DNA of 64,000 nt, taken from contig CAZWVA010000006.1 of NCBI GenBank assembly GCA_964636885.1, positions 8,981-72,980 of the forward strand. Direction: 5' to 3'. The stretch's first letter is position 1, and each line of letters begins with the position of its first letter. Under the pieces are notes generated by a model. It saw only the letters and a program-made list of their open reading frames with translations. It had not been told where the DNA came from and made no database searches. This document shows positions 1 to 8,562 of this stretch, piece by piece. Both the position numbers and the translations under genes were made by a program. Source of the DNA: CAZWVA01 sp964636885. Lineage in GTDB: Bacteria; Desulfobacterota_D; UBA1144; Nemesobacterales; CSP1-2.

Positions 1-714
1 ACCTGTATAGTCGCGGTAGGGGGAGACGGCACCGCACATGAGGTCATAAACGGTTTGGTTGGGCATGATTCCGCCTTCGGAATGATACCGACCGGCGGAG
101 GGAACGACTTTCCCAAGGCCGCCGGCATACCACTTGAAATACCAAAGGCCGTTCAAACCCTGATACAAGGCAGGAGGAGGCGTGTTGACCTCGGTTTAAT
201 CGGAGATAGCTACTTCATAAACGGATTGGGAATAGGACTCGATGGAGCGGTCTCCCATCGCTACAGAGACATGAAACGCCTAAGGGGTGAACTCGGTTAC
301 CTGTGGGGAGCCGTTCAGGAGGCGTTGAGATTTAAGGGCTTCCAGGTCGAGATCAGGATCCCGGACTGGAGCTATAGAGGCACGGTTCTCCTTACAGGGG
401 CTTCAAACGGGCCCTGCCAGGGAGGGGATTTTAAGATAGCCCCCGATGCAAAGGTCGATGACGGTCTTCTTGACATACACATCATTCGAGATATGTCGCC
501 TTTAAGCCGACTCATACGGATCCCAAAGGTACGTAAGGGTAACCATCTGGGGTTAAAAGAGGTGGAAATAAGACGCGCCCCATGGATGGAGGTCTCTTTG
601 GACAGCCGACTTCCAGCCCATCTAGACGGAGAGCCGTTCCATTTAGAGCCTGGCAAACACAGGATCGAGATTGTCCCTAGAGCACTGGAGGTTATATCCA
701 GCATCGGGGAATAA
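1..714 (+). CDS. Diacylglycerol/lipid kinase family protein (5' end outside window)
   Basis: The reading frame is open from base 1, so the N-terminus lies left of the window. The visible part starts with a GGDGT motif (visible residues 7-11), the nucleotide-binding signature of the diacylglycerol kinase catalytic domain (YegS/DgkB/LCB5 type), and continues with GGGNDF. The C-terminal half has the beta-rich fold of these kinases, including a GGDFKIAP stretch and a late HLDGE motif. Known members phosphorylate diacylglycerol or related lipids with ATP at the inner face of the membrane. It ends 83 bases before a convergent Lrp-like gene, with a hairpin between. The family is clear; the lipid substrate cannot be told. 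Confidence 0.88.
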   Translation, partial: TCIVAVGGDGTAHEVINGLVGHDSAFGMIPTGGGNDFPKAAGIPLEIPKAVQTLIQGRRRRVDLGLIGDSYFINGLGIGLDGAVSHRYRDMKRLRGELGYLWGAVQEALRFKGFQVEIRIPDWSYRGTVLLTGASNGPCQGGDFKIAPDAKVDDGLLDIHIIRDMSPLSRLIRIPKVRKGNHLGLKEVEIRRAPWMEVSLDSRLPAHLDGEPFHLEPGKHRIEIVPRALEVISSIGE

Positions 715-767
715 TAGAGGGGTGTATTTTAGTGCCATAAGAAAACATAACGCCTACCAGGGCTTAT

Positions 768-790
768 AGGGCAATCGCAGGGATTGCCCT
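768..790. terminator. Perfect 9-bp hairpin between convergent genes
   Basis: AGGGCAATC (768-776) pairs exactly with GATTGCCCT (782-790) across a 5-base loop. It lies between the ends of the lipid kinase (+) and the Lrp-like gene (-), where a shared bidirectional terminator would be expected. Neither side has a clean T-run, so termination strength is uncertain. Confidence 0.5.
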
Positions 791-796
791 TCCCTA

Positions 797-1030
797 CTAT
801 GCCACAACGAAGCACGTAACCGTGTTTGTCACGCCCTGGGTTCTTCTTATCTTCGATATTACGAGTTCACCGACCTCTTCTTGACTCTCGCCCTCGACAA
901 AAACGATGAGATCATACGGCCCTGCAACTATATCAGCGGATTTTACTCCCTTTATCTTTCTGATCTTGCCTACAGCCCCTTTGGTCTGCGGACCGGATAG
1001 GTTCACAAGGACATACGCACTGGCGGCCAT
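797..1030 (-). CDS. Stand-alone Lrp/AsnC ligand-binding (RAM) domain protein
   Basis: This 77-residue protein is only the C-terminal sensing domain of Lrp/AsnC regulators, with the beta-alpha-beta-beta-alpha-beta order of the RAM domain (AYVLVNL ... VKSADIVAGPYDLIVFVE ... RTQGVTNTVTC). There is no helix-turn-helix. Such stand-alone domains form ring-shaped oligomers, bind amino acids and may modulate full-length Lrp proteins. The start is supported by an AAAGGAGG ribosome-binding site just upstream. The upstream neighbour on the same strand is the penicillin-acylase-family gene, 65 bases away. Role inferred from the family only. Confidence 0.85.
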   Translation of the reverse strand: MAASAYVLVNLSGPQTKGAVGKIRKIKGVKSADIVAGPYDLIVFVEGESQEEVGELVISKIRRTQGVTNTVTCFVVA

Positions 1031-1095
1031 CTGGATTTCCTCCTTTATGCTGATTTTCGTGTAAAGATTATTAGGAAATTACGGATTTTGCAAAT

Positions 1096-3507
1096 CTAAT
1101 ACAACCTGAGTTCCTTCCATTTGTTCTTCTCTACATCCCTATCGTCAAAAAGAAGGGGATGGTACTTTACCTGAGACCAGTCCTCCATCATATCCGAATA
1201 ACGCCCGCTTAAGGGGTTTCCGGACTCCCCCGTAGAGTTCATCCCAAGGGCATGATTAATGTCAGATAGATCCACGATGAAGCGGTAGGACGGGATAATA
1301 GCCGCATCGTATGTCTTCTCGGTCGGATCAAAACGCCTCTTATATCCGAAGTAGGAGTTATTTATCGTGTCCCTGTCCCCTTCGGCGGGGATGGGTTTTG
1401 GATTAAACACCCTATCTAAAAAAATCACCCTTCCAAGGGGATGGATGAAACGATACCTGTGAAGCCTGCCCCACGACCATGACCCCTTTTCCATACCTAA
1501 TCCCTTCCCGATCTCTCTAATGGCTTCTCCAATGCTCCTCACGATCATCTCATCCCTGCTCTCCCTGTGGGGAGTGCCCGTATCATCCCACCAGTGTGAA
1601 TCCGGGTCTTCCATTACATTATCTATGGGATTCTGGTTGAAATTCAGGGTATAGAGAAAATCCGGGTAGATATCTCCCAGTTCGTCCTGGAACGCGTTTC
1701 TTATGAGGTCCATCCTTATCACCTCGTAGAGGAGGGCGGGAAGGCTCGTGCTCCTCACCTCATAGTCCCAATCGGAGAGCTCCTCCAAAACCCATCTTAC
1801 TTCCAGGTTGTCTGTCCTCACCCCAAGGAGTTCATCGACGAATCTCCGAGCGGGAACCGAATAGACATCGGCCTGCATCCTCTTAAGGTCCTCTAAAGAG
1901 AACCTCCCCTTTTCCTCAAGGAGAGAGACTATCCTCTCATAACGATAGGGCAGGGCCCACGTGCTTGATATGAGGTAGGGAAAACCCTCACCAACTATCC
2001 TGTTATTCGCCGTGGCGATAGAGTGCAAAGGGGGATTTGAGAGACCGGGGAGTTCCTCATACGGAATAAACCCCTTCCACTCGTATTTATCCGTCCACCC
2101 AGGAACCGGGAGTTTGCCATGCAGGGATGAGAGACGATATGCCGTTTCTTTTCCCCTCACAGGAACACCTCCAACAAGCTGATACCCTATATTCCCGTCC
2201 ACATCCGCACATACGACATTAAGCGTATAGATCCCGGAGTATCTGCCTCCCTTCCTCACATCCTCGACGTTCTTTGCCCTATTTAGAATAGAGAGTGCCT
2301 TAATGGTTTGATCTTTAACCGTACTCCCGGTCCAACCCATAGAAAGAACCTCTTTAACACCCGGTTCAAAGGGGCTTATGACAGGGCCGTGCCTAGTGTA
2401 GTCGATCTCCTTTACTATGGTACTGTAGCCGCTCCCCTCTTTAATCCCTATCTCCACCCTTTTTGTCCTCATCCTCTCCCAACGGTCTACGTACCAGTAC
2501 TCGCGTGGATTCTCCGGACTAATCCTCTCTATAAACAGGTCAACCCTGTCGACCATGGCATCCGTGAACCCCCATGCTACCCTCTCGTTATGCCCTATAA
2601 GCACATACGGGGAGCCGGGAAAAGTGACCCCAATCACGTTTATCCCCGAGGCCTTAAGGTGAATCTCATGCCATACGGAGGGGATCTGGGCCCTTAGGTG
2701 CGGGTCGTTCGCAAGGAGCGGCTTTCCGCTCATGGACCTCGTTCCGTCGATCACCCAGTTATTGCTCGCTCCCTTACCTTGAAATAACCCGAATTCCTCT
2801 CTCGCCATTCTGTATCCCTCCGGGATATTAGGGACGAAGCTGGATTTCCTCGTCCCCTCAGGTATTATCATCCCCCCGTTTTTCGGGTATTCGTGTAGAA
2901 GCTCGCCTAACGTCTCTTCACCGAATCTCCTCAGGGCCTTAATGGCGAATATCTCCTCGTCCATATTAATCGAGAGATCGAATGCGGAGAGGAGGTGAAT
3001 GGAGATGGAGTCAACCGGACTCCAGGGCTCAATATCATATCCCAGAACGATCGACTCGAGTGTCTTTTTACCCGATTCTATATAGAGATTCACACCACTT
3101 GCATATGAATCGAGTTCCTCTCTGCTTTCGTCGTCAAGGCCCATGTATATCCTCTCGGCAATGTCTTTCAGTTCGAGAGCCCGGAAAAAATAATCGATCT
3201 CTACCGTGTCTTTCCCAAATATCTCGGAGAGCCTTCCGGTTGCGATTCTCCTGGATAGATCCATCTGCCAGAGGCGGTCCTGAGCGGTTATGTAGCCCTG
3301 GGCAAAGAGGAGGTCGTGTGTGTTCTTCGCGTATATATGGGGGATAGCATAGACGTCTCTTATGATCCTTACGGGAGACCTAAGCCTCCCGGTTCTTATC
3401 TCTCCCTCAAGCGTGGGCTCTACGCCCCTAAGGACCCAATAGGAGTAGGCAAAGAGAAATACCCCAAGAAGGACAAATAACGGGAGAGCGCATCTCCTTA
3501 TCCTCAT
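1096..3507 (-). CDS. Penicillin acylase family (Ntn-hydrolase) protein
   Basis: An 803-residue protein with an N-terminal membrane or signal segment (about residues 7-24), then the peptidase S45 / penicillin acylase fold. These enzymes are exported precursors that cleave themselves so that a serine becomes the new N-terminus of the beta chain and the catalytic nucleophile. Here the site is G-A-S-N-N-W with Ser248 as the predicted nucleophile, followed by the usual LLANDPHL segment. Natural substrates in the family include N-acyl-homoserine lactones, beta-lactams and other acyl amides; the sequence does not say which applies. Length fits family members. It is read divergently from bolA. Confidence 0.9.
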   Translation of the reverse strand: MRIRRCALPLFVLLGVFLFAYSYWVLRGVEPTLEGEIRTGRLRSPVRIIRDVYAIPHIYAKNTHDLLFAQGYITAQDRLWQMDLSRRIATGRLSEIFGKDTVEIDYFFRALELKDIAERIYMGLDDESREELDSYASGVNLYIESGKKTLESIVLGYDIEPWSPVDSISIHLLSAFDLSINMDEEIFAIKALRRFGEETLGELLHEYPKNGGMIIPEGTRKSSFVPNIPEGYRMAREEFGLFQGKGASNNWVIDGTRSMSGKPLLANDPHLRAQIPSVWHEIHLKASGINVIGVTFPGSPYVLIGHNERVAWGFTDAMVDRVDLFIERISPENPREYWYVDRWERMRTKRVEIGIKEGSGYSTIVKEIDYTRHGPVISPFEPGVKEVLSMGWTGSTVKDQTIKALSILNRAKNVEDVRKGGRYSGIYTLNVVCADVDGNIGYQLVGGVPVRGKETAYRLSSLHGKLPVPGWTDKYEWKGFIPYEELPGLSNPPLHSIATANNRIVGEGFPYLISSTWALPYRYERIVSLLEEKGRFSLEDLKRMQADVYSVPARRFVDELLGVRTDNLEVRWVLEELSDWDYEVRSTSLPALLYEVIRMDLIRNAFQDELGDIYPDFLYTLNFNQNPIDNVMEDPDSHWWDDTGTPHRESRDEMIVRSIGEAIREIGKGLGMEKGSWSWGRLHRYRFIHPLGRVIFLDRVFNPKPIPAEGDRDTINNSYFGYKRRFDPTEKTYDAAIIPSYRFIVDLSDINHALGMNSTGESGNPLSGRYSDMMEDWSQVKYHPLLFDDRDVEKNKWKELRLY

Positions 3508-3576
3508 ATCAGAAACCCGCCAGAGGACGTTTTACCTTGAAAGGCCGTAAAAGCCATATATATTAATAACAAAAAC

Positions 3577-3828
3577 ATGGATCCAAAAGAGATTAAAGAC
3601 ATGATCGAAGGAGGGCTACCCGGCTCCATTGTGAGTGTGGAGGGTGACGGTACCCATTTTGAGGCCATTGTTGTTTATTCCGGATTTGAAGGGAAGGGAC
3701 TACTCGAACGCCATCAGATGGTCTATAGCGCCCTTGGAGACGCCATGAGGGAGCGCATACACGCGCTTTCCTTAAAGACCTACACCCCTGAGCAATGGGA
3801 AAGGGTAACCGTAAGTAAAAGAACATAA
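3577..3828 (+). CDS. BolA/IbaG family protein
   Basis: An 83-residue protein with the BolA fold: an N-terminal helix (MDPKEIKDMIEGGLPG), the GDGTHFEAIVVYSGFEGK strand-turn region with the conserved His, and RHQMVYSALGDAM, which is strongly conserved in the IbaG/BolA family. BolA proteins bind monothiol glutaredoxins through a shared [2Fe-2S] cluster and act in iron-sulfur trafficking. A CGFS glutaredoxin gene lies 108 bases downstream on the same strand, exactly the expected partner. Sequence length is typical. Confidence 0.92.
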   Translation: MDPKEIKDMIEGGLPGSIVSVEGDGTHFEAIVVYSGFEGKGLLERHQMVYSALGDAMRERIHALSLKTYTPEQWERVTVSKRT

Positions 3829-3903
3829 AGCGGAAGAGCTCCGATTCTTGGCTTCTTTATGTTCTAACCCTTTTGTTTTTTTAGTTATTCGAGTAAAATA
3901 CCA

Positions 3904-3923
3904 GGGTCCCCATTCCAGGACCC
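3904..3923 (+). promoter_or_regulatory. Hairpin next to the glutaredoxin ribosome-binding site
   Basis: GGGTCC (3904-3909) and GGACCC (3918-3923) form a 6-bp stem with an 8-base loop, ending one base before AAGGAGG, the ribosome-binding site of the glutaredoxin gene. It could expose or hide the site, or be chance. Confidence 0.3.
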
Positions 3924-3936
3924 AAGGAGGGAAAGG

Positions 3937-4260
3937 ATGGCTGAGGATATTATAAAGAAGATCCGGTCTCAAATAGAGAATAACAAGATACTCCTTTACA
4001 TGAAAGGGACAAGGGAGATGCCACAATGCGGCTTCTCGGCAAGGGTAGTGGAGATACTCAACTCCTACGAGGTACCATACGAAACCGTAGACGTTCTCTC
4101 AGACCCGGAACTGAGACAGGCACTAAAGGAGTACTCAAACTGGCCAACCTTCCCGCAACTCTACGTGAATGGCAAACTGATAGGCGGCTGTGATATATGC
4201 GTTGAGATGGACAAAAACGGAGAGCTTGAGCCAATAATCAGATCGGCCGTTAGAGGATGA
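3937..4260 (+). CDS. grxD: Monothiol glutaredoxin, Grx4/GrxD type
   Basis: A 107-residue single-domain monothiol glutaredoxin with the diagnostic MPQCGFSARV active site (CGFS), preceded by LYMKGT, followed by WPTFPQLYVNGKLIGGCD (cis-Pro and glutathione-binding GG). CGFS glutaredoxins hold a glutathione-coordinated [2Fe-2S] cluster and pass it on, commonly with BolA, which is encoded just upstream. The start follows AAGGAGG at good spacing. It converges with the ECF sigma gene, the two stop codons being only a few bases apart. grxD is used in the sense of the Grx4 family. Confidence 0.93.
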   Translation: MAEDIIKKIRSQIENNKILLYMKGTREMPQCGFSARVVEILNSYEVPYETVDVLSDPELRQALKEYSNWPTFPQLYVNGKLIGGCDICVEMDKNGELEPIIRSAVRG

Positions 4261-4264
4261 CAAG

Positions 4265-4951
4265 CTACTTCCTCAACTCATAGAAGTAATCGGAAAGCCT
4301 ATCCCTCAAGAAAAGCCTTGCCCTGAGGATCCTGGATTTAACGGCCGGGAGACTGAGACCAAGTACCTTCGCCACCTCTTGGTTGGTGAGCCCCTCCACA
4401 TCCCTTAGGTGAAAGACAACCCTGTAGGGTATGGGGAGCTCATTCACGGCCTTCTCTATTATCTCTATGCCCTCCCGGCTTAAGATCACATCGTCTGGCC
4501 TATCGCTCCAGTCTTTTATCTGAACCCCTTCCAGGTTGCCGGATTCGTTGTAGGGCCTATAGTCATCCAGAACCACCTCGTTTTCGTGCTTCTTTCTCCC
4601 AGCTCTCAGGTGCATGTAACTGGCATTTGCGGCAACCCTGTAGAGCCAGGTCGAGAATCTCGACTCCTCTCGAAACGTATCTATCTTTTCTAAAAGGGTG
4701 ACAAATACCTCCTGGAGTACGTCCTCCGCATCGTTATGGCTATGAGTAATCCTAAGTGCAAGCCTGTAGATCTTATCGCCGTAGCGATCCACGATTTCAT
4801 TAAAAGCATTTTCGTCCTGGTTTCTTACAAAAAGCCTTGCCAGTTCCTCATCTGGTAGTTCTCTATGATTCCTATAGTCAGATGGCGGCGTGTCCCTTCT
4901 ATACTCCACATTCGATATAGCCACTGTCTTGTCTCTACCATCGGCTTGCAT
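4265..4951 (-). CDS. ECF-type RNA polymerase sigma factor (RpoE-like)
   Basis: A 228-residue group-4 sigma factor. Region 2 (about residues 35-105) includes AFNEIVDRYGDKIYRLALR, DAEDVLQEVF and RFSTWLYRVAAN; region 4 (about 165-218) has the LTNQEVAKVLGLSLPAVKSR helix-turn-helix for the -35 element. There is no region 3. A strong AAAGGAGGT precedes the start. No anti-sigma gene is adjacent. The upstream gene on the same strand encodes a TetR regulator, and a copy of that regulator's putative operator lies about 24 bases upstream of this start, so its expression may be gated by the TetR protein (inference). Confidence 0.92.
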   Translation of the reverse strand: MQADGRDKTVAISNVEYRRDTPPSDYRNHRELPDEELARLFVRNQDENAFNEIVDRYGDKIYRLALRITHSHNDAEDVLQEVFVTLLEKIDTFREESRFSTWLYRVAANASYMHLRAGRKKHENEVVLDDYRPYNESGNLEGVQIKDWSDRPDDVILSREGIEIIEKAVNELPIPYRVVFHLRDVEGLTNQEVAKVLGLSLPAVKSRILRARLFLRDRLSDYFYELRK

Positions 4952-4974
4952 AATCCTTACCTCCTTTATACTAG

Positions 4975-4985
4975 TTGACCAGTCA
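4975..4985. promoter_or_regulatory. Putative TetR operator in front of the sigma factor gene
   Basis: TTGACCAGTCA at 4975-4985 contains the imperfect dyad TGAC-CA-GTCA. The same ten bases, TTGACCAGTC, recur at 5668-5677 upstream of the neighbouring TetR gene. The shared position close to both start sites suggests one regulator binds both. Confidence 0.55.
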
Positions 4986-5011
4986 TTTATCAGGAAATAA
5001 AAAAAATACGT

Positions 5012-5653
5012 TTAAACGCCACTCACTTCCTTACAGGACTGGCTCTCTAAGTCATTCCTCCTAATGGCCAGTTGAAGGAGTCCCTGACCCAGGTGCTTTA
5101 CAAGCGTTGGGTCATTAAACGCCTTTCCTAGAAGCAGAAGACCCTCTATATATGCAATGATAGCCTGAGCCGTAGCACGTGGATCGATCTCCGCTGGGAG
5201 GTCTCCTGAAGAAATGGCCTCCTTTATTACCCGCTCCCAGTATCCAGCCCATTCCTGGAATATCCGTTCGATCCTTTGCCTGATTACCTCGTCCTGTGTA
5301 CTGAGCTCTACGGCCAGGTTGCCGACCCTGCAACCCGTCATACAGCCCATCGTCTCCTTGGTCGAGTAGTGGTGCTGGTAGGACATGTCTAGGAAGCGGC
5401 GGAACTTCTCTAGAGGCGGGAGGTCAGAGCTAAAAATCGGCTCTAATACCTGTCCCCTGAATGTCTCCCATATAAAATCCAGCGCCGCCAGGGTAAGGTC
5501 TCGCTTCGACTGGAAGAAGTGATAAAAGCTACCCTTCTTTACCCCCGCGTGCTTGCATAGCTCCTGCACGCCTACGGCTGTGTAGCTACGGGCGCTTATA
5601 AGCTCTATAGCGCTCTTTATAAGCCTTTCCTTTGAGTTGCTCGTTCGTCCCAT
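5012..5653 (-). CDS. TetR/AcrR family transcriptional regulator
   Basis: A 213-residue protein with a TetR N-terminal DNA-binding domain (about residues 5-50; VQELCKHAGVKKGSFYHFF is the helix-turn-helix) and a variable all-helical ligand domain with a TetR_C-like MGCMTGCRVGNLA segment. TetR proteins usually repress their own gene and neighbours until a small ligand is bound. A TTGACCAGTC element sits about 15 bases upstream of its start, and a second copy sits between its stop and the downstream ECF sigma start. The ligand is unknown. Confidence 0.9.
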   Translation of the reverse strand: MGRTSNSKERLIKSAIELISARSYTAVGVQELCKHAGVKKGSFYHFFQSKRDLTLAALDFIWETFRGQVLEPIFSSDLPPLEKFRRFLDMSYQHHYSTKETMGCMTGCRVGNLAVELSTQDEVIRQRIERIFQEWAGYWERVIKEAISSGDLPAEIDPRATAQAIIAYIEGLLLLGKAFNDPTLVKHLGQGLLQLAIRRNDLESQSCKEVSGV

Positions 5654-5667
5654 CCAGACCTCATTAA

Positions 5668-5680
5668 TTGACCAGTCGGT
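5668..5680. promoter_or_regulatory. Putative TetR autoregulatory operator
   Basis: TTGACCAGTCGGT at 5668-5680 shares ten bases with the site at 4975-4985. It lies immediately upstream of the TetR gene start, overlapping the expected promoter, as is typical for autorepression in this family. Confidence 0.55.
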
Positions 5681-5780
5681 AAAATAATATTACACAAGAA
5701 CGAGGCTGTCAAGGGTTTTTCAAATTAACAGAAAAAGGCTAGTACACGAATCCCTATAAAAATCGATCCCATAGCCATTC

Positions 5781-6209
5781 TTAAGGAAGTCGTATTAAAG
5801 TGCACTCAACCTCCTCTTGGGAAAGGGCTACATCTGGATTACAGCCTAATTCGTCAGGTGGAGGAGGGTTATTGAGATCGAACTCCAGGCGATCCGCCAT
5901 AAATGTAATCTTACCGAGCACTGTGATATTACAGAAGGCGTCGGTCCTACTTACCGTTGAAAAACAATCAATAGTATGACTCAAGTCACTCAGGGTGCCT
6001 GCGATAAATCCCTCTCCCCCGCTTGTTGGCGTACACTCCCAAGCAAATCCTTCAGATACGGGTATATCTATTATATCTTGAGCTGGGCAATCCGAGGTGA
6101 GCAGGTTAAACCCAGACGGTATATCCGATCCATCTGAATCTCCCCCGTCATCGCAAGCCGTTCCTAGTATAATCACAAGCCATACTAGGCAAAGGATTTT
6201 TTTTAACAT
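5781..6209 (-). CDS. Small predicted lipoprotein of unknown function
   Basis: A 142-residue protein beginning with a charged-hydrophobic leader (MLKKILCLVWLVIILGTAC) that ends in a lipobox-like LGTAC, with Cys19 as the likely lipidated residue. The mature part starts with an Asp/Gly/Ser-rich linker (DDGGDSDGSD) and has six further cysteines, suggesting disulfides. A good ribosome-binding site (GGGAGGT) precedes the ATG. I do not recognise the family. It lies downstream of another putative exported protein on the same strand (6295-7403), and the two may form one transcription unit. Confidence 0.7.
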   Translation of the reverse strand: MLKKILCLVWLVIILGTACDDGGDSDGSDIPSGFNLLTSDCPAQDIIDIPVSEGFAWECTPTSGGEGFIAGTLSDLSHTIDCFSTVSRTDAFCNITVLGKITFMADRLEFDLNNPPPPDELGCNPDVALSQEEVECTLIRLP

Positions 6210-6294
6210 CGTATTTATACCTCCCTTTCTCTGCCTCCGAGCTATTATAATAGCTAACAGGCTAAATTCGATTTATTTTCTTTAAAGGAGTATC

Positions 6295-7403
6295 CTAAGG
6301 CTTTGTTACATGAAATGTATAGTTGGGTACAACATGTCTAATCGTTACGGGATTACTATGATCATTAGACACAAAAGAATTCCCGCTCGTGGGTCTGTAC
6401 CAACTGCAGTTGCCATTTCTTCCATCGGAGCTTTTACAATGCCAATAATTCATAAATCCCAAATCGGTATGCGTTTGACCGGTACATCCAGGACCATTAT
6501 TAAAAGTATAGTGGTATTCAATCCACATAGCCCTATCCTGTCCTGATGAACCTATAAGGGATCTAATGTTGTGATATCTTTGATGAACCCGAGTCCACAA
6601 GTTATTACTAAATTTAAACAACCAAACTTCATTGTTATAAGGATAAGCTGGATTTTCACTGGGAACGTAAAATTCATTTACAACAACATATATGACGGGA
6701 AACCAATGTTGCCCATCATATTGATTTGCTACATAACCGTTTAAAAGAGTGCTTTTAGTAACACTGGCACTACAACCACCAGTTCCTGCTTGCCCAGGAC
6801 ATGCAGAAGTGTTACACGTCCAGTCAAGGACATTAAAAGTAGGGGTATTGGTTGAGGTGTTGTATGTTAAATAAGCTTCCATCGTACACTGACTACCCCA
6901 GTTTCTAGTAACTACATAATTCCACCACGGATGTGCATCTTGTTTATAAATCATATATACATGATCTTCTACCCCATCAGTTAGACCCGGTTTTGCCGAA
7001 GTATTACGGTTCCACCAAGAGCTCACAGTTTCTCCATCTCCACAATGGGTATTGTGGGTACCATCAAAACTTTCATTAATTCTTTCAAAGCTTAACGGAG
7101 GGCTATCTTTGAGTAATTTTTCGAGGGGCACTTCGGCATTTAGAACTTCAAAATTACCTGATTCTCTTACAATTTTTAGAGATTGTCTAAGCTCAGCAGA
7201 GTCGTAGTAAACTACCTTAGCATTTTTAGGAATTTGAGAAAGTGCCTTCTCATCTTCTTCACCTGTAAGAATCACATAATAAACACCATCCGAATCCGCA
7301 ACTAATTCGTTAGTGCCTTGCTCTTCTTGACCCATACTACCCCCCCCAATCCCATAAGACTAATTAATAAAAATAAACAAAAAGTTTCAAATGTCGGTCT
7401 CAT
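6295..7403 (-). CDS. Secreted protein of unknown function, out of frame at a poly-G run
   Basis: The long frame (346 codons from ATG at 7335) has no signal peptide and no good ribosome-binding site. Directly upstream, ATG at 7403 follows a strong AGGAGGT and encodes a convincing signal peptide (MRPTFETFCLFLLISLMGLG), but it runs into a tract of eight G (7340-7347) and is one base out of frame with the long part; it stops after 33 codons. Nine G would join them. The mature part is rich in Trp, Tyr, Asn and Cys (for example NEVWLFKFSNNLW), and the gene is more AT-rich than its neighbours. I do not recognise the family. Either the assembly lost one G or this is a phase-variable gene in the OFF state. 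Confidence 0.65.
7340..7347 (-). repeat. Homopolymer G(8) tract at a signal-peptide junction
   Basis: Eight consecutive C on the + strand (G on the coding strand) lie exactly between a signal-peptide coding segment and the long mature frame. One extra G restores a single reading frame. Such tracts are classic slipped-strand switches, and also classic sites of sequencing error. Confidence 0.75.
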
Positions 7404-7830
7404 GTTTCCAACCTCCTTATTTAAGATTTACAGTTACTTGCATATAAACTTATTTATGCACAAAGCTTTTTTGCTATTATCTCACAAAGAGGAGTTTAGT
7501 GTCAAGCGAAAAGTTCTTTTGGGTTAAGACATGAACACCAGGGTAAGAGCAATAAGCCATGGTCTAAGAGAAAAAGAGCCCATTCATAGTTCCAAATAAT
7601 AAGACTGAAGCTTACCATGTAGTAAACCAGGTAATTGAAGTAGCAGGGCTACCTCCCTTAGAATCTATTTATCTGCTACTTATCAACCCCAAAGGAAGCG
7701 CCCTGTGACGGTTGATATACCTCTATATCCCACCTATACTGATGCTCATGTCTTAACCAACGACCTCTAATAAGAGCGATTTGCATTTCCATCCGTGTTA
7801 TACTTAAAAGCGTGAGGGAATAAACTTATA
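7404..7830. other. Intergenic stretch, no gene recognised
   Basis: Divergent spacer between the poly-G gene and the Lon-N-like gene. It includes the ribosome-binding site of the 7403 start at its left edge. A 46-codon open stretch without a start around 7570-7707 may be chance. I see no RNA gene or repeat. Confidence 0.5.
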
Positions 7831-8532
7831 ATGGGCGGATTTACAATAGACCTCAAAGACATAACGAACTTAAAGAACTTCTCCGGCCTCGTTCCCCTGT
7901 TTCCACTTGCCACCGTTGTTTTCTTTCCGAACACACTGCTTCCACTCCACGTGTTTGAACCCAGGTACAGACAGATGGTAAACGACGTGATAAACAACGA
8001 GAGGATCATAGGGATGGTACTTTTAAAACCAGAATGGGAAAAAAACTATTACGGGAATCCCGAAATCCACAGCGTCGCTTGCATGGGAAGGATCGTAAGC
8101 CTAGAGGCGCTTGAAGACGGCAAATTCAATATAGTCCTCTTTGGTCTAAAGAGGGTAAGGATACTAGAGATCGTAAAAGACCTCCCTTATAGGGTTGCCC
8201 GCGTCAAGATCCTGGAAGACATACACGAGGCAAACGAGGAGTCCTATAGGAAACGCATAGAGGATCTAATTCTAAGATGGAACGGGATGCTTGGAAAGGA
8301 GCACGAATCCCACAAGATTAGAATCGATACCGGTCTTCCGCTTGAGAACCTGACGGACGCCCTGGCTTCCCTAATCGTTTCAAACGTTTTTGAAAAACAG
8401 GACCTGCTTGCAGAGGCAAACGTTAAAAAAAGGGCAGAAATGATCCTTAATACCCTGGAGGTAAGACTCCGGGTCCTAAGTATAACCTCAAAGAAGAGAA
8501 ATCAGATTATAGAGAAGAGAAACCTCAACTGA
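7831..8532 (+). CDS. Lon N-terminal (LAN) domain protein
   Basis: A 233-residue protein made only of the Lon substrate-binding N-terminal domain (about residues 20-215): FPLATVVFFPNTLLPLHVFEPRYRQMV is the family hallmark, followed by IGMVLLKP and a central VACMGRIVSLEALEDGKFNIVL. No AAA ATPase or protease domain follows, so it is not Lon itself. Stand-alone proteins of this type are widespread, often annotated as peptidase S16-like, and their role is not settled. A GAGGGA element precedes the ATG. Confidence 0.9.
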   Translation: MGGFTIDLKDITNLKNFSGLVPLFPLATVVFFPNTLLPLHVFEPRYRQMVNDVINNERIIGMVLLKPEWEKNYYGNPEIHSVACMGRIVSLEALEDGKFNIVLFGLKRVRILEIVKDLPYRVARVKILEDIHEANEESYRKRIEDLILRWNGMLGKEHESHKIRIDTGLPLENLTDALASLIVSNVFEKQDLLAEANVKKRAEMILNTLEVRLRVLSITSKKRNQIIEKRNLN

Positions 8533-8562
8533 ACACCGTTCGTGAAAAGAGCATGCCTTGCC

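Noticed and set aside
2308..2697. A 129-codon open frame antisense to the penicillin acylase gene
   Set aside because: Shadow frame, proline-rich nonsense, inside a conserved gene.
7527..7830. 46-codon open stretch without a start, possibly a gene remnant
   Set aside because: No start codon, no recognisable family and no clear frame continuation; kept only as a note.
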